Positions 27,137 to 36,335 are shown, counted from the first letter of the stretch. The stretch is DNA of 64,000 nt from Chryseobacterium sp. ON_d1 (GCF_006829085.1 NZ_BJTC01000004.1:1-64000); one strand, 5' to 3'. A program made the numbers and translations. Notes: a model not told the origin generated them from the sequence alone.

Positions 27137-27958
27137 CTATTTTTTGATAATTTTCTTCTTCAGAACTTCATTCTTATTATCCGTAATCACAACAATATAA
27201 GTTCCCTTAGGAATATCTGACACGTCATACGAATCAGATTCCTTATCAAACGTTTTTATGCGTTTTCCAGACATATCCATAACATTGATCATTTTAACCT
27301 TATTTTGGGCAGCCATTTTAATATGAATATTATCCCTTACCGGATTTGGATATATATTTATATGATCAGCATATGAAACTTCCCCCGTTGCCAAAGCTCC
27401 ACTTGTGATCATTACATTATCTACTACAACGCCGTAGGAATAATCCCCAGCGTCGTCATAAACAAATCTAAGCTTAAAAGCAGCATTAGCGTATGGAGTC
27501 AAATCTATATTGGCCGCTGTATCGTAAGCTGTTACCACATATGAAAAGGTATTAAAATCAAGATCCCAGACACCTGCATCGCCTGAAAAGGTAAAAACCT
27601 GAACCCACGAAGTTCCGTTAAAAACTTCAACTTTTAAAGTAGAGTCCAGATCATAAATCATATTGGCATAATTAAACGAAAGTTTTGGATTTGCAACTCC
27701 GTTAAGGTTAATCACCGGAGAAACCAATCTTGCATTTGCGTTAATTGCAGTTGGGCCAGCAGCATCATCGTCAAAAAAAGCTGCACCATCTGGAAAGCTG
27801 GCAAAGCCATTCTGAGTACCCACGTCCCAGTTATAAGATGTATCCGGATTTTCTACCGTCCATCCGGCTGGTAAAGAATTACTATTGAAACTTTCAGAGA
27901 AAACCTGTGCATCACATATTCCCCAGGTGGATAAAAATAAAATAAATAGTTTTTTCAT
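27137..27958 (-). CDS. Secreted protein with choice-of-anchor-J-like domain and T9SS type A sorting domain
   Basis: 273 aa: signal peptide (about 1-18), a jelly-roll domain (about 20-190) that opens with SESFNSNSLPAGWTVENP as in choice-of-anchor-J/cleaved-adhesin domains, then a C-terminal T9SS sorting domain (about 200-273) with INIYPNPV, MDMSGKRIKTF and PKGTYIVVI and a basic tail. It should cross the outer membrane through the type IX system and be attached or released there. Function is probably adhesion or carbohydrate binding (inference). A paralogue lies at 40877-41737. Confidence 0.88.
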   Translation of the reverse strand: MKKLFILFLSTWGICDAQVFSESFNSNSLPAGWTVENPDTSYNWDVGTQNGFASFPDGAAFFDDDAAGPTAINANARLVSPVINLNGVANPKLSFNYANMIYDLDSTLKVEVFNGTSWVQVFTFSGDAGVWDLDFNTFSYVVTAYDTAANIDLTPYANAAFKLRFVYDDAGDYSYGVVVDNVMITSGALATGEVSYADHINIYPNPVRDNIHIKMAAQNKVKMINVMDMSGKRIKTFDKESDSYDVSDIPKGTYIVVITDNKNEVLKKKIIKK

Positions 27959-28111
27959 AATAAAAATATTTGATGTTTATATAAAATTAACAAATTATAC
28001 CTTACAAAACATAATCATACACAAAATCAATACATTACTATTCATTGTAAAAAGAAACAGAATTTTTATCTATTATTTATACCTTTATGTCTAACCTTTA
28101 AATCACATCGC

Positions 28112-28234
28112 ATGAAAAAACTAAACAAACAAAAAATGAAAAAAATTATGGCAGGAGGAGATATCTGCCTTGAATGTGCTGAAGGATACCATCAGGTAAT
28201 TATTGAAGGGCGCTGTTCATGCATTCCGGACTAA
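28112..28234 (+). CDS. 40-aa double-glycine-leader, cysteine-rich peptide
   Basis: A 40-codon ORF with leader-like MKKLNKQKMKKIMAGG (1-16) and a 24-residue core from D17 carrying C19, C22, C35 and C37 (CLEC and CSC). The leader matches the bacteriocin-type double-glycine signal cut by ABC-transporter peptidase domains. Flavobacteria such as Chryseobacterium have families of similar small bacteriocin-like peptides. A near-consensus -7 element (TACCTTTA, 28080-28087) precedes it and a terminator (28239-28263) follows 4 bases after its stop, supporting a real monocistronic gene. No transporter or modification enzyme is nearby. Alternatives are a signalling peptide or metal-binding miniprotein. 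Confidence 0.7.
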   Translation: MKKLNKQKMKKIMAGGDICLECAEGYHQVIIEGRCSCIPD

Positions 28235-28238
28235 TAAA

Positions 28239-28266
28239 AAAAGCAGCCCAACCGGCTGCTTTTCTA
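28239..28266. terminator. Terminator after the 40-aa peptide gene
   Basis: AAAAGCAGCC (28239-28248) pairs with GGCTGCTTTT (28254-28263). It can serve both the peptide gene (+) and sufS (-); an A-rich run at 28234-28242 gives U's on the minus strand. Confidence 0.88.
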
Positions 28267-28288
28267 TTTATATCAGTATCGTTATTAA

Positions 28289-29509
28289 TTAACTCAACAT
28301 TCTCTGAGCTTTTTTAACTCCCTCTACCAAAATATCAATTTCTTCAAAAGTATTGTAAACCGCAAAACTTGCCCTTACCGTTCCTGCAATATTAAAGAAG
28401 TTCATGATAGGCTGTGTACAATGATGTCCTGTTCTTACAGCAACACCCATTTTATCAAGGATCATCCCTACATCAGAGGCAATCCCCACTCCTTCCAGAT
28501 TAAAGGAAACCACTCCGGTTCTTTTCGCTTTTTCACCATAGATTTTAATACCTTCCATTTCCAAAAGCTGTCTCTGAGCATATTCCAATAAAGCATTCTC
28601 ATGATTCTGAATGTGAGAATGACCTATTCTGTTCATAAAATCAACAGCTGCACCTAATGCAATATTTCCTCCTACATTGGGGGTTCCTGCTTCATATTTA
28701 AACGGAAGACCTGCATAAGTTGTTTCTTCAAAAGAACAGGTTGCAATCATTTCTCCTCCTCCATGAAATGGCGGCAAAGCTTCTAATACTTCTTGTTTTC
28801 CATATAAAATACCTGTTCCCATTGGAGCATACATTTTATGACCTGAAAACACAAAGAAATCACAATCCAGCTTCTGAACATCAATATTGAAATGTGGAGC
28901 GGACTGAGCTCCGTCAATAACAATATAAGCATCAGTATTCTTTCTTGTTTTTGCAATGATCTCCTCAACAGGATTGACAATTCCCAACGCATTGGAAACC
29001 TGGTTTACAGAAACAACTTTTGTTTTTTCACTTAAAAACTGATCAAAATAATCCATCTGAAGGATTCCGTTTTCATCAATAGGAATCACGCGAAGCTTTG
29101 CTCCCGTTCTTTCGCAAAGCATCTGCCATGGAACAATATTAGAATGGTGTTCAAGATATGAAATAATAATCTCATCATCTTTCTTCAGTTTCTGCGTTAA
29201 AATATAAGCGATAAGGTTCAGCCCTTCTGTTGTACCTTTTGTAAAGATAACTTCAAAATCATGTTCAGCATTGATGAATTTCTGGATCTTTCTTCTTGAA
29301 AGCTCCATTTCTTCAGTAGCCAGCTGACTTAGCGTATGAATTCCCCTATGAACATTGGCATTAATTTCGGTATAATATGCGTGACAAACTTCCAAAACCG
29401 AATTTGGCTTTTGAGATGTAGCTGCATTGTCCAGATAAACCAGTGGCTTACCATTCACTTCTCTATCCAATATAGAAAACTGGCTTCTTATTTCCTGAAT
29501 GTCAAACAT
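28289..29509 (-). CDS. sufS: Cysteine desulfurase SufS
   Basis: A 406-aa PLP enzyme that takes sulfur from cysteine for Fe-S cluster assembly. PLP lysine K225 is in FSGHKMY. Catalytic C364 lies in RTGHHCTQP, the group II (SufS/CsdA) arrangement with a short loop. YLDNAATSQKP at 25-35 is the family N-terminus. The other suf genes are not adjacent here, so this copy stands alone with its own promoter. CsdA-like function cannot be excluded. Confidence 0.93.
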   Translation of the reverse strand: MFDIQEIRSQFSILDREVNGKPLVYLDNAATSQKPNSVLEVCHAYYTEINANVHRGIHTLSQLATEEMELSRRKIQKFINAEHDFEVIFTKGTTEGLNLIAYILTQKLKKDDEIIISYLEHHSNIVPWQMLCERTGAKLRVIPIDENGILQMDYFDQFLSEKTKVVSVNQVSNALGIVNPVEEIIAKTRKNTDAYIVIDGAQSAPHFNIDVQKLDCDFFVFSGHKMYAPMGTGILYGKQEVLEALPPFHGGGEMIATCSFEETTYAGLPFKYEAGTPNVGGNIALGAAVDFMNRIGHSHIQNHENALLEYAQRQLLEMEGIKIYGEKAKRTGVVSFNLEGVGIASDVGMILDKMGVAVRTGHHCTQPIMNFFNIAGTVRASFAVYNTFEEIDILVEGVKKAQRMLS

Positions 29510-29554
29510 TTATTTATTTTTTATAAAATTAAGACGTTCTTATTTAGAACTCTT

Positions 29555-29562
29555 CAAATTTA
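29555..29562 (-). promoter_or_regulatory. -7 element TAAATTTG for sufS
   Basis: Exact TAnnTTTG match on the minus strand, 45 nt before the ATG at 29509. Confidence 0.55.
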
Positions 29563-29623
29563 CATAAAATCATTTAAATTATTAATTTAAAATACAATCA
29601 AAAAGAGTCGATTATTTTTAAAT

Positions 29624-29851
29624 TTATAATTTTTCATCAAAACAGGTTCCCAATATAATGATGATAATGACTATGCCTAACCCTGCAATAATTGAATAAG
29701 GATTTGCAAAATTAATCGTCCATCCTAAAAATTTTGTTTGTTTTGGAGGAAACAATCTTTTATCTTCTTTATTATAGTAAAACAGCCCGAATTTCCAATA
29801 ACCTGGATCAGTAAAATCTTTTTTACTATTATTTATATCCGTTTTTTTCAT
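29624..29851 (-). CDS. Small membrane protein, DUF5808-like
   Basis: A 75-aa protein. A soluble N-terminal part has DPGYWKFGLFYYNKEDKRLFPP (about 15-36) and FLGWTINFANP, which resembles the short DUF5808 domain found in many bacterial membrane proteins. One membrane helix follows (about 52-69, AGLGIVIIIIILG). Function unknown. It lies between sufS and rplY with no obvious partner. Codon use and the conserved motif make it more than a chance ORF. Confidence 0.6.
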   Translation of the reverse strand: MKKTDINNSKKDFTDPGYWKFGLFYYNKEDKRLFPPKQTKFLGWTINFANPYSIIAGLGIVIIIIILGTCFDEKL

Positions 29852-29893
29852 TTTAATACACTGCTTTTAAATCGCACTGAAATAATTTTTTAC

Positions 29894-29925
29894 AAAAAAA
29901 AATCTACCAATAAATTGATAGATTT
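29894..29925 (-). terminator. Terminator of the prs-rplY operon
   Basis: 29900-29911 pairs with 29914-29925 (12 bp, one mismatch). On the minus strand a run of T follows. Confidence 0.85.
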
Positions 29926-29951
29926 TATGTTGTGTATTAAATAAGCAATTC

Positions 29952-30605
29952 TTATTCTGCAGATTTTTCTTCTGTTGTTGGAACGTCAGGAGACTGAGTT
30001 GCAACTTCTTCTGCTTCCTCTTCATCTTCATCATCCATTGCTGCTGCACCTCCTTTCATTGCATTTCTAGACATCTTAACAGCAACTACTACTGCGTTGT
30101 CAGGGTGCATGAAAGAATATCCTTCTGTTTTGATACCACCGATGTAAAGTTTGTTACCAATTCTTAATGGAGTAACATCTACAACGATTTCGTCAGGTAG
30201 GTTAGCAGGAATAGCTTTTACTTTCAGTTTTCTGAAAGACTGACGCAAAACACCACCAGCTACAACACCTTTAGAACGTCCTGTAATTCTTACCGGAACT
30301 TCCATGATAACCGGCTTGTCATCAGATAACTGATAGAAGTCAGCGTGAAGAATTTTATCAGTGATTGGGTGAAACTGAATATCCTGAAGAACAGCTGGAA
30401 TTGTTTTTCCGTCAACTTCAATAGATACCGTGTGTGCTTCAGGAGTGTATACTAATCCTTTGAAAGCTTTCTCTTCAGCAGAGAAGTTTAAAGGTGCTTC
30501 ACCTCCATAAACAACACAAGGAACTAATTCAGCATCACGTAAAGCTTTTGTAGACTTTTTGCCCACGCTTTCTCTTTTTGTACCTTGAATTGTAATAGAT
30601 TTCAT
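29952..30605 (-). CDS. rplY: Ribosomal protein bL25 (long, CTC/TL5 form)
   Basis: A 217-aa 5S rRNA-binding protein: an N-terminal L25 beta-barrel (about 1-90, with [17 protein letters not shown] and ILHADFYQL), a C-terminal CTC/TL5 domain (about 95-180), and a very acidic disordered tail (about 190-217, DEDEEEAEE). The long form is usual in Bacteroidota. It lies 56 bp after prs on the same strand, a widely conserved gene pair. Confidence 0.95.
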   Translation of the reverse strand: MKSITIQGTKRESVGKKSTKALRDAELVPCVVYGGEAPLNFSAEEKAFKGLVYTPEAHTVSIEVDGKTIPAVLQDIQFHPITDKILHADFYQLSDDKPVIMEVPVRITGRSKGVVAGGVLRQSFRKLKVKAIPANLPDEIVVDVTPLRIGNKLYIGGIKTEGYSFMHPDNAVVVAVKMSRNAMKGGAAAMDDEDEEEAEEVATQSPDVPTTEEKSAE

Positions 30606-30661
30606 TTATAAAAATTTAAAAAATTGTTTTTAATTTCAATTTGCAAACCACTTAAAATCAA

Positions 30662-31600
30662 TTAAATAACAAACTTACTGCTAATTGATTTATGCTCATG
30701 AACCATAGTCATAACATCCGCAAATAATGGGGCGCAAGATAGCACTTTTATTTTAGATGACAAATTATTTTTAACAGGAATTGAGTCAGTTACAATAACT
30801 TCCAAAAGTTTTGAGTTCTCAATATTCTCGTAAGCCTTACCTGAAAGCACTCCATGAGTAGCCATAGCTCTTACAGTTTTTGCTCCTTTTTCAATTAAGA
30901 TATCTGCTGCTTTGCAAAGTGTACCAGCAGTATCAATCATATCATCAATAAGGATTACGTTTTTACCTGTTACATCCCCGATAAGGAACATTTCTTCCAC
31001 AACATTTGCTTTTTTTCTTTCCTTATAAGCAATTACTACTTCAGCGCCTAAGTGGCCTGCATAGTTTTTAGCTCTTTTTGCACCACCCATATCCGGAGAA
31101 GCAATGGTAAGATTATCAAGGTTCAAAGATCTGATGTGGTCTACGAAAATAGTTGAAGCATACAGATGATCTACCGGAATTTCGAAGAATCCCTGAATCT
31201 GATCTGCATGCAGGTCCATTGTCATGATTCTTGTAGCTCCCGCTGCTGTTAGAAGGTTCGCAACTAGTTTTGCACCGATCGGCGCTCTTGGTTTGTCTTT
31301 TCTGTCCTGTCTGGCAAGTCCGAAGTAAGGAATTACCACGGTGATGCTCTTTGCAGAAGCTCTTTTTGCTGCATCAATCATTAGAAGAAGCTCCAAAAGA
31401 TTGTCTGCAGGAGGGAATGTAGATCCAATCAGGAAAACTCTTCCTCCTCTTACAGATTCATCCAAAACAGGTTCAAATTCCCCGTCACTGAATTCCTGAA
31501 AGTTGATTTTTCCTAATTCTTTCCCATAATTCTGGGCAATTTTCTCTGCCAAGTCCCTGCTGGTTCTTGTACAAAATAGATAACTTAACTGATCGGCCAT
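30662..31600 (-). CDS. prs: Ribose-phosphate pyrophosphokinase
   Basis: A 312-aa enzyme making PRPP from ribose 5-phosphate and ATP for nucleotide, His and Trp synthesis. Motifs are DLHADQIQGFFEIPVDHL (about 130-147), MGGAKRAKNYA (about 171-181) and the PRPP loop VILIDDMIDTAGTL (about 215-228). Full length for the family. Transcribed ahead of rplY from a promoter at 31623-31630. Confidence 0.97.
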   Translation of the reverse strand: MADQLSYLFCTRTSRDLAEKIAQNYGKELGKINFQEFSDGEFEPVLDESVRGGRVFLIGSTFPPADNLLELLLMIDAAKRASAKSITVVIPYFGLARQDRKDKPRAPIGAKLVANLLTAAGATRIMTMDLHADQIQGFFEIPVDHLYASTIFVDHIRSLNLDNLTIASPDMGGAKRAKNYAGHLGAEVVIAYKERKKANVVEEMFLIGDVTGKNVILIDDMIDTAGTLCKAADILIEKGAKTVRAMATHGVLSGKAYENIENSKLLEVIVTDSIPVKNNLSSKIKVLSCAPLFADVMTMVHEHKSISSKFVI

Positions 31601-31622
31601 TTTTACTTTTTAAAAGATTTTG

Positions 31623-31630
31623 CAAATTTA
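31623..31630 (-). promoter_or_regulatory. -7 element TAAATTTG for prs
   Basis: Exact TAnnTTTG match on the minus strand, 22 nt before the prs ATG. It begins inside the T-tract of the upstream gene's terminator. Confidence 0.6.
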
Positions 31631-31662
31631 AAAAAAAACCACAAGATTTACTCCTGTGGTTT
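31629..31662 (-). terminator. Terminator of the FadL-SGNH operon
   Basis: AAACCACA (31636-31643) pairs with TGTGGTTT (31655-31662). On the minus strand a long T-tract follows, directly joined to the prs promoter. Confidence 0.85.
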
Positions 31663-31685
31663 CTAAGTTTTTATTTTATCAATTA

Positions 31686-33248
31686 TTAAGGGAATTTAAC
31701 TCCTGAATATTTGTTCGGGTCTACCTGCGGAAGTGTAGATCTGTATTTTGCATTAATAGATTTAATAAATTCATTAGCAACAATACCATATCCACGTCCT
31801 GTCAGGTGAACACCGTCTAAAGAGAAAGCTCCCCCTGTAACGAATTTGGCAGAGTATTTCACTCCATTAAATATAATTCCGGACTGTCCGTTAAGCTCCA
31901 CCATTTTAGCATTAGCATCTACAAATGCCAATCCGTATGAATCTGCAAGTGATTTTATAGAACCGTTGTAAGCATCTGTTGCAGTTTTCACATAACCGGC
32001 TTCAGTTTTTGTCAATACATGCTGGTTCTGCAATGGATAAGAAATTCCATAAACATTTACCGGAGCTGGTACATTCGGCGCATTAGTTCCGATTAAAGAA
32101 CTTGTAGTAAGAAGAATATAATCATCTTTTGTAGCCTGTCTTGCCTGTCCGAAAATCTGCCCGAAAACGGTTGCAGTAGGTAGCCCTAAAGAAGGAGTAA
32201 GAGCTGCAGTAAGCTGAGCTGATAAATCTGTAAGGGCAACATCTTTAATCAATACCGGGTTAGGATCTGTTGTGGAAAGCAAATTAATTCTATCTCCGGC
32301 ACCAAAAGCAGTAAGTGCCTGCTTCAAAGGACCATAAAGACTGGTATTAAGAGCTGTTAAGTTAGCTCCTAAAACAGCAGGTGTCAATGGATTATATGGC
32401 ACTGTTGTAAAGAAAGGAACCGATGTAACATAAGGAATATTTGCCACCACTCCTTTTGTTGTCCCAACGCTCTTAAGTCCGTCAAGAACCGCTTTTATAG
32501 AACCGGCTACTACCGCCGGATCAGAAATATCATTTGATTTATACGTTGCTGGATTGGTATTTCCGGTCTGAACTGTAGCAGCAGTATATGTTGTAACTCC
32601 AGCTACCGTCTGAGAATTTGTCCCTCCATTGGTAGCATATGATAATACATCATTATTCCCAATCCAAAGTGAGAAGAAAGTAGCTTTTTGGGCCATAGCA
32701 TCCGCAAGAACACTGGTTGTTGCAGAAGAAGCGAATCTTACAAAATAAGGATTAGCCGTTCCTGTTGCCAGACCCGCCTGGCTGCCATATCCAGGGGCAA
32801 TCAGATGGAAAGATTTTGCTCCCGGAACTCCCATATTCTGATAAGGCCCCCCAGAAGTTACATTATCCAAGGCTCCCGCCGGCGCACTTGGCACAGGTGC
32901 TAAAGATCCGTTAACCACCTGTAATGTCAGTTTTCCTGAAAATCCGGGAAGGTTATTAAATCCACCGATATCATTAGGCATCAAAGGCTGTTTAAAATCT
33001 CCTCCACCCGCAAGTTTCATCTGTGCAGCAATCATACTTGGATAAGATTCATTCTGACCACTGTTGTACAATGCACCATCACGATATCCTGAAGTAAGTG
33101 AATTTCCTAAAGAGATATATTTTGAAAAGTCTGCATCACCTTTTGTTACCGGAATATCTTTCACATCCGTATCGAAATCCGTATTACAGCTTGTTACCGT
33201 AAAAAGAAGTGCAGAAACTGCAATTGTCGATATTATAATTTTTTTCAT
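31686..33248 (-). CDS. SGNH/GDSL-hydrolase-like lipoprotein
   Basis: A 520-aa lipoprotein (lipobox TSC, C21). SGNH blocks are present: S50 in ISLGNSLTSGY (GDSL-like), WIGNNDVL in the oxyanion block, and D478-x-x-H481 (LDGVHLTGRGY) completing the triad. It should be an esterase or lipase anchored to the outer membrane. It lies 12 bp after a FadL-type porin gene, so the pair probably works together: the lipase frees fatty acids and the porin takes them up. That role is inference; polysaccharide deacetylation is an alternative. Confidence 0.85.
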   Translation of the reverse strand: MKKIIISTIAVSALLFTVTSCNTDFDTDVKDIPVTKGDADFSKYISLGNSLTSGYRDGALYNSGQNESYPSMIAAQMKLAGGGDFKQPLMPNDIGGFNNLPGFSGKLTLQVVNGSLAPVPSAPAGALDNVTSGGPYQNMGVPGAKSFHLIAPGYGSQAGLATGTANPYFVRFASSATTSVLADAMAQKATFFSLWIGNNDVLSYATNGGTNSQTVAGVTTYTAATVQTGNTNPATYKSNDISDPAVVAGSIKAVLDGLKSVGTTKGVVANIPYVTSVPFFTTVPYNPLTPAVLGANLTALNTSLYGPLKQALTAFGAGDRINLLSTTDPNPVLIKDVALTDLSAQLTAALTPSLGLPTATVFGQIFGQARQATKDDYILLTTSSLIGTNAPNVPAPVNVYGISYPLQNQHVLTKTEAGYVKTATDAYNGSIKSLADSYGLAFVDANAKMVELNGQSGIIFNGVKYSAKFVTGGAFSLDGVHLTGRGYGIVANEFIKSINAKYRSTLPQVDPNKYSGVKFP

Positions 33249-33260
33249 AGTCTTCTAAAA

Positions 33261-34499
33261 TTAAAAAGGATTATAAGATAAACCTAGACCCAGATAGAAA
33301 GCAGTTGCTTTTGACTGGCCTTCAAGTCCTATATTAACATTGTTTACCTTTCTGTACTGAGGCATTGCATATCCTCCTGCAACATCAATTCCGAACTGCT
33401 TAAACTTGAAACCTACCCCACCTGTAACAACATACGTGTCATATGAAGGAGTTTCCGGAATAAAATTATCAGTAGTGTAAGGTGCTTCATCATAATAAGC
33501 TCCCAAACGTCCATAGATCATATTGGTGAAAGCATATTGAGTCCCCAGTCTGAATGTCTTAGAGTTTTTGAAGTTCTTAGGATTGGTAAGAATAGTAGGA
33601 TCTGATGGATTGTTTCCAATAGGTGCATTTTCGAAATCCAGGGTCAGCTTACTGTATCTCTCCCATCCATGATAGTTAAAGTCTGCAGAAACCTGCCATT
33701 TCGGTGTCACTTTATAGGTTAAACCAATAGTATATTCTTCAACCAGTGGCAGCATTGCTGAGAATCCGTCCTGTCCGGCCGCATTCAATTTCAGCTGATT
33801 ATAAACAGACTGTGATGGGAACTGGAAGGTAGCTGTTCCATTTTTAGCTTTCATATCTACCGGTGAACGGTAAGCAATACTTACATCTAATTTAGGATCA
33901 GGTCTGAAATAGAAACCGAATCCATATCCGTGTCCGCTTGCTTTTTTATCATTGATGTTAACTTTTCCGTCAAATTGGGTAACAGCTTTATCCCAATCCA
34001 CTACTCCTCGTGCATAAATATAGCTCGCTCCGAAAGCAAGCCATGGAGCCAGCTTCACAGAAATCATAGGCTGGAAGTAGAAACTTTTCAGCTCCAGCTT
34101 CTGTACCAATTCTTTACCTTCCCAGTTATCAGGCCATTTGATGGTACTTCCAAAAGGAGTGGTAACACTAAGACCTACGGTAAGTTTTTCTATGGGTCTA
34201 TAAGTAATCGCTGCATAAAAAGGAGTTCCTACAGGGTTATCTGTTTCCGCACTTTGTAAAGTATTGAAATTCTGAAAAGTAACCTTATTACTTGCAGCAA
34301 ACCCTCCTGCCACTACACTCAGTTTGGAAGGGATAAATGACATACCCGCCGGGTTGAAGAATGTCACACTCGCATCTTCGGCATGAGCACTAGTATGCGC
34401 CATTGCCAATTGTTTTACCCCCTGCAGGGAAACTCTGAAGCCTCCTGCGTAAGATAGAACGCCCGCCAATAAAGCAGTTGATACTAATATTTTTTTCAT
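33261..34499 (-). CDS. OmpP1/FadL-family outer-membrane transporter
   Basis: A 412-aa beta-barrel with a signal peptide (about 1-18). The N-terminal hatch has the family signature AMAHTSAHAEDASVTFFNPAGMSFI (about 32-56), with conserved NPAG. The remainder consists of alternating beta-strands ending in FYLGLGLSYNPF with terminal Phe, the usual BAM signal. It imports hydrophobic compounds such as long-chain fatty acids. First gene of an operon with the SGNH lipoprotein; promoter at 34519-34526. Confidence 0.92.
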   Translation of the reverse strand: MKKILVSTALLAGVLSYAGGFRVSLQGVKQLAMAHTSAHAEDASVTFFNPAGMSFIPSKLSVVAGGFAASNKVTFQNFNTLQSAETDNPVGTPFYAAITYRPIEKLTVGLSVTTPFGSTIKWPDNWEGKELVQKLELKSFYFQPMISVKLAPWLAFGASYIYARGVVDWDKAVTQFDGKVNINDKKASGHGYGFGFYFRPDPKLDVSIAYRSPVDMKAKNGTATFQFPSQSVYNQLKLNAAGQDGFSAMLPLVEEYTIGLTYKVTPKWQVSADFNYHGWERYSKLTLDFENAPIGNNPSDPTILTNPKNFKNSKTFRLGTQYAFTNMIYGRLGAYYDEAPYTTDNFIPETPSYDTYVVTGGVGFKFKQFGIDVAGGYAMPQYRKVNNVNIGLEGQSKATAFYLGLGLSYNPF

Positions 34500-34518
34500 A
34501 GACTATTATTATATAAGC

Positions 34519-34526
34519 CAAATATA
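34519..34526 (-). promoter_or_regulatory. -7 element TATATTTG for the FadL-type porin operon
   Basis: Exact TAnnTTTG match on the minus strand, 19 nt before the ATG at 34499. Confidence 0.6.
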
Positions 34527-34929
34527 AAATTATTTTGAATACGTCTGTTAATATTTCCTAATATTTTAAACAATATACCAAAAGAAAACTATGTTTAAAA
34601 TAATATTTCAAAAAAATCAAAACACAAACCAATCATTATGAAATAATTATGAAAAATAAGAAAAGATATGTATTACACTGTTTAATTTCAAACAAGTGTT
34701 TAACTTAAAGTATATTCACCACCAAAAGGGATTATAGAAATATAAAATAATAAGAAATGTTAATTTTTAGAAGAGCTCTGTTAAAATAAAAAAAATATAT
34801 GCACTACGATTCCTTCTACAGCACTTCTTATCCCGCATCTCTCTTCCATTCTCTCTTAAAATATAGAAATGTTTTCTTCTGAATTCAGCTTATTTAAGTA
34901 TTTTAGAATCACATAAAGATAAAAATACA

Positions 34930-34937
34930 TAAATTTG
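34930..34937 (+). promoter_or_regulatory. -7 element TAAATTTG for the ricT-gldH-PBP1A operon
   Basis: Exact TAnnTTTG match 21 nt before the ATG at 34959. It overlaps the in-frame TTG at 34935, so that codon is not the start. Confidence 0.6.
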
Positions 34938-34958
34938 CAGATTATAAATAATAGTAAT

Positions 34959-36335
34959 ATGAGTTGTGGATGTAAAACATCCGGCGATTCTGCACATTCT
35001 TGCGGACCTAAAAAAACCGCAAATGGCTGTGAAAATGTAAATACCTGCGGGAATAGTTATAAATTAAGTGTTTTTGACTGGCTTTCTAACATCAACAATC
35101 CAGCACCAAACAGGTGTGATTTTGTAGAAGTTAGATTTAAAAATGACAGAAAATCGTTTTATAAGAATGTAAACAATATTCCTTTACATATCGGCAGTGT
35201 AGTTACAGTAGAATCAAGTCCGGGACACGATGTAGGCGTTGTAAGCCTTACGGGAGAATTAGTAAAGATTCAGATGAAAAAGAAAAAGTTTTCTGAAGAA
35301 TCAGCACTCAAAATATACAGACAGGCCAACCAAAAAGATCTTGAGGTATGGCAGGAAGCAAGAAAAAAAGAAGACGGCGTAAAGCTTGAGGCAAGAAAAA
35401 TCGCTCAAAGGCTCAGCCTTGAAATGAAAGTAACTGATGTTGAATATCAGGGTGATGCTTCAAAGATTACGTTTTATTACACCGCCGACACCCGGGTGGA
35501 TTTCAGGCAGTTAATTAAAGATTATGCCGGAGCTTTCCGTACTAAGATCGACATGAAACAGATTGGTTTCAGACAGGAAGCAGCCAAAGTAGGCGGAATA
35601 GGATCTTGCGGACGTGAGCTTTGCTGTTCTACATGGCTTACAGATTTCAGATCCGTAAATACCAATGTTGCCAGATATCAGCAGCTGAGCATTAACCCTC
35701 AGAAACTGGCAGGACAATGTGGTAAGCTTAAATGTTGTCTTAACTATGAGCTAGACAGCTACCTGGACGCATTAAGTGACTTCCCTTCTTCTTCGACGAC
35801 CCTGGAAACTGAAAAAGGAAAAGCTTTTTGTATCAAAATTGATGTTTTCAAAAAGAAAATGTGGTTTGCTTACGTGGAAAGTTCCATTGCATGGTATGAT
35901 TTTGATATTGATCTGGTTAAAAAATTGATTTCAAAAAATAAAAGAGGAGAAAAAACACTTCCTCTTGAAGAACTGAAGCAGCCTGAAACTTCTATACACA
36001 CTATCGATCTGATCCAGGAAAACAATGTAGATCGTTTTGAAAAGAAAAACAGAGGAAACAGAAATAGAAACAATCAGAATAAACAACACAACGGGAACCA
36101 ACAGGGACAGGGTCAAAAAAGAAACAAACCGGAAAGAACGGAAAGATCTGAAAAAACAGAAAACCTGAATGCTCATTCCGGAAATCAGCCTAAAGCACAA
36201 AAACAGCATCCACAGCAAAAAGCAGCTGTAGAGAAAGTAGCGGGCAGTACTGACGCTGATAAAAAACCACAAAACAACCCGAACAAGAAAAAATTTAAAA
36301 AGAAATATCCTCCAAAAAAAGATAAAAATGCGTAA
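34959..36335 (+). CDS. ricT: PSP1-domain protein, RicT/YaaT-like
   Basis: 458 aa from the ATG at 34959. An N-terminal Cys-rich stretch (MSCGCKTSGDSAHSCG) precedes the PSP1/RicT core (about 45-270) with the cysteine clusters GSCGRELCCSTW and GQCGKLKCCLNYE. In Bacillus the RicT-RicA-RicF complex binds Fe-S clusters and aids RNA processing. RicA and RicF are not seen here. A low-complexity basic tail (about 350-458, rich in N, Q, K, P) could bind RNA. It overlaps gldH by 8 bp, so the two are co-translated. The role in a non-sporulating bacterium is unknown. Confidence 0.85.
   Translation: MSCGCKTSGDSAHSCGPKKTANGCENVNTCGNSYKLSVFDWLSNINNPAPNRCDFVEVRFKNDRKSFYKNVNNIPLHIGSVVTVESSPGHDVGVVSLTGELVKIQMKKKKFSEESALKIYRQANQKDLEVWQEARKKEDGVKLEARKIAQRLSLEMKVTDVEYQGDASKITFYYTADTRVDFRQLIKDYAGAFRTKIDMKQIGFRQEAAKVGGIGSCGRELCCSTWLTDFRSVNTNVARYQQLSINPQKLAGQCGKLKCCLNYELDSYLDALSDFPSSSTTLETEKGKAFCIKIDVFKKKMWFAYVESSIAWYDFDIDLVKKLISKNKRGEKTLPLEELKQPETSIHTIDLIQENNVDRFEKKNRGNRNRNNQNKQHNGNQQGQGQKRNKPERTERSEKTENLNAHSGNQPKAQKQHPQQKAAVEKVAGSTDADKKPQNNPNKKKFKKKYPPKKDKNA

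Larger units (their letters stand above)
34500..34958. other. Divergent intergenic region between the FadL-type gene and ricT
   Basis: About 460 very AT-rich bases. Promoters sit at both ends (34519-34526 minus, 34930-34937 plus). I see no convincing small ORF, hairpin or RNA gene between them. Confidence 0.6.
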
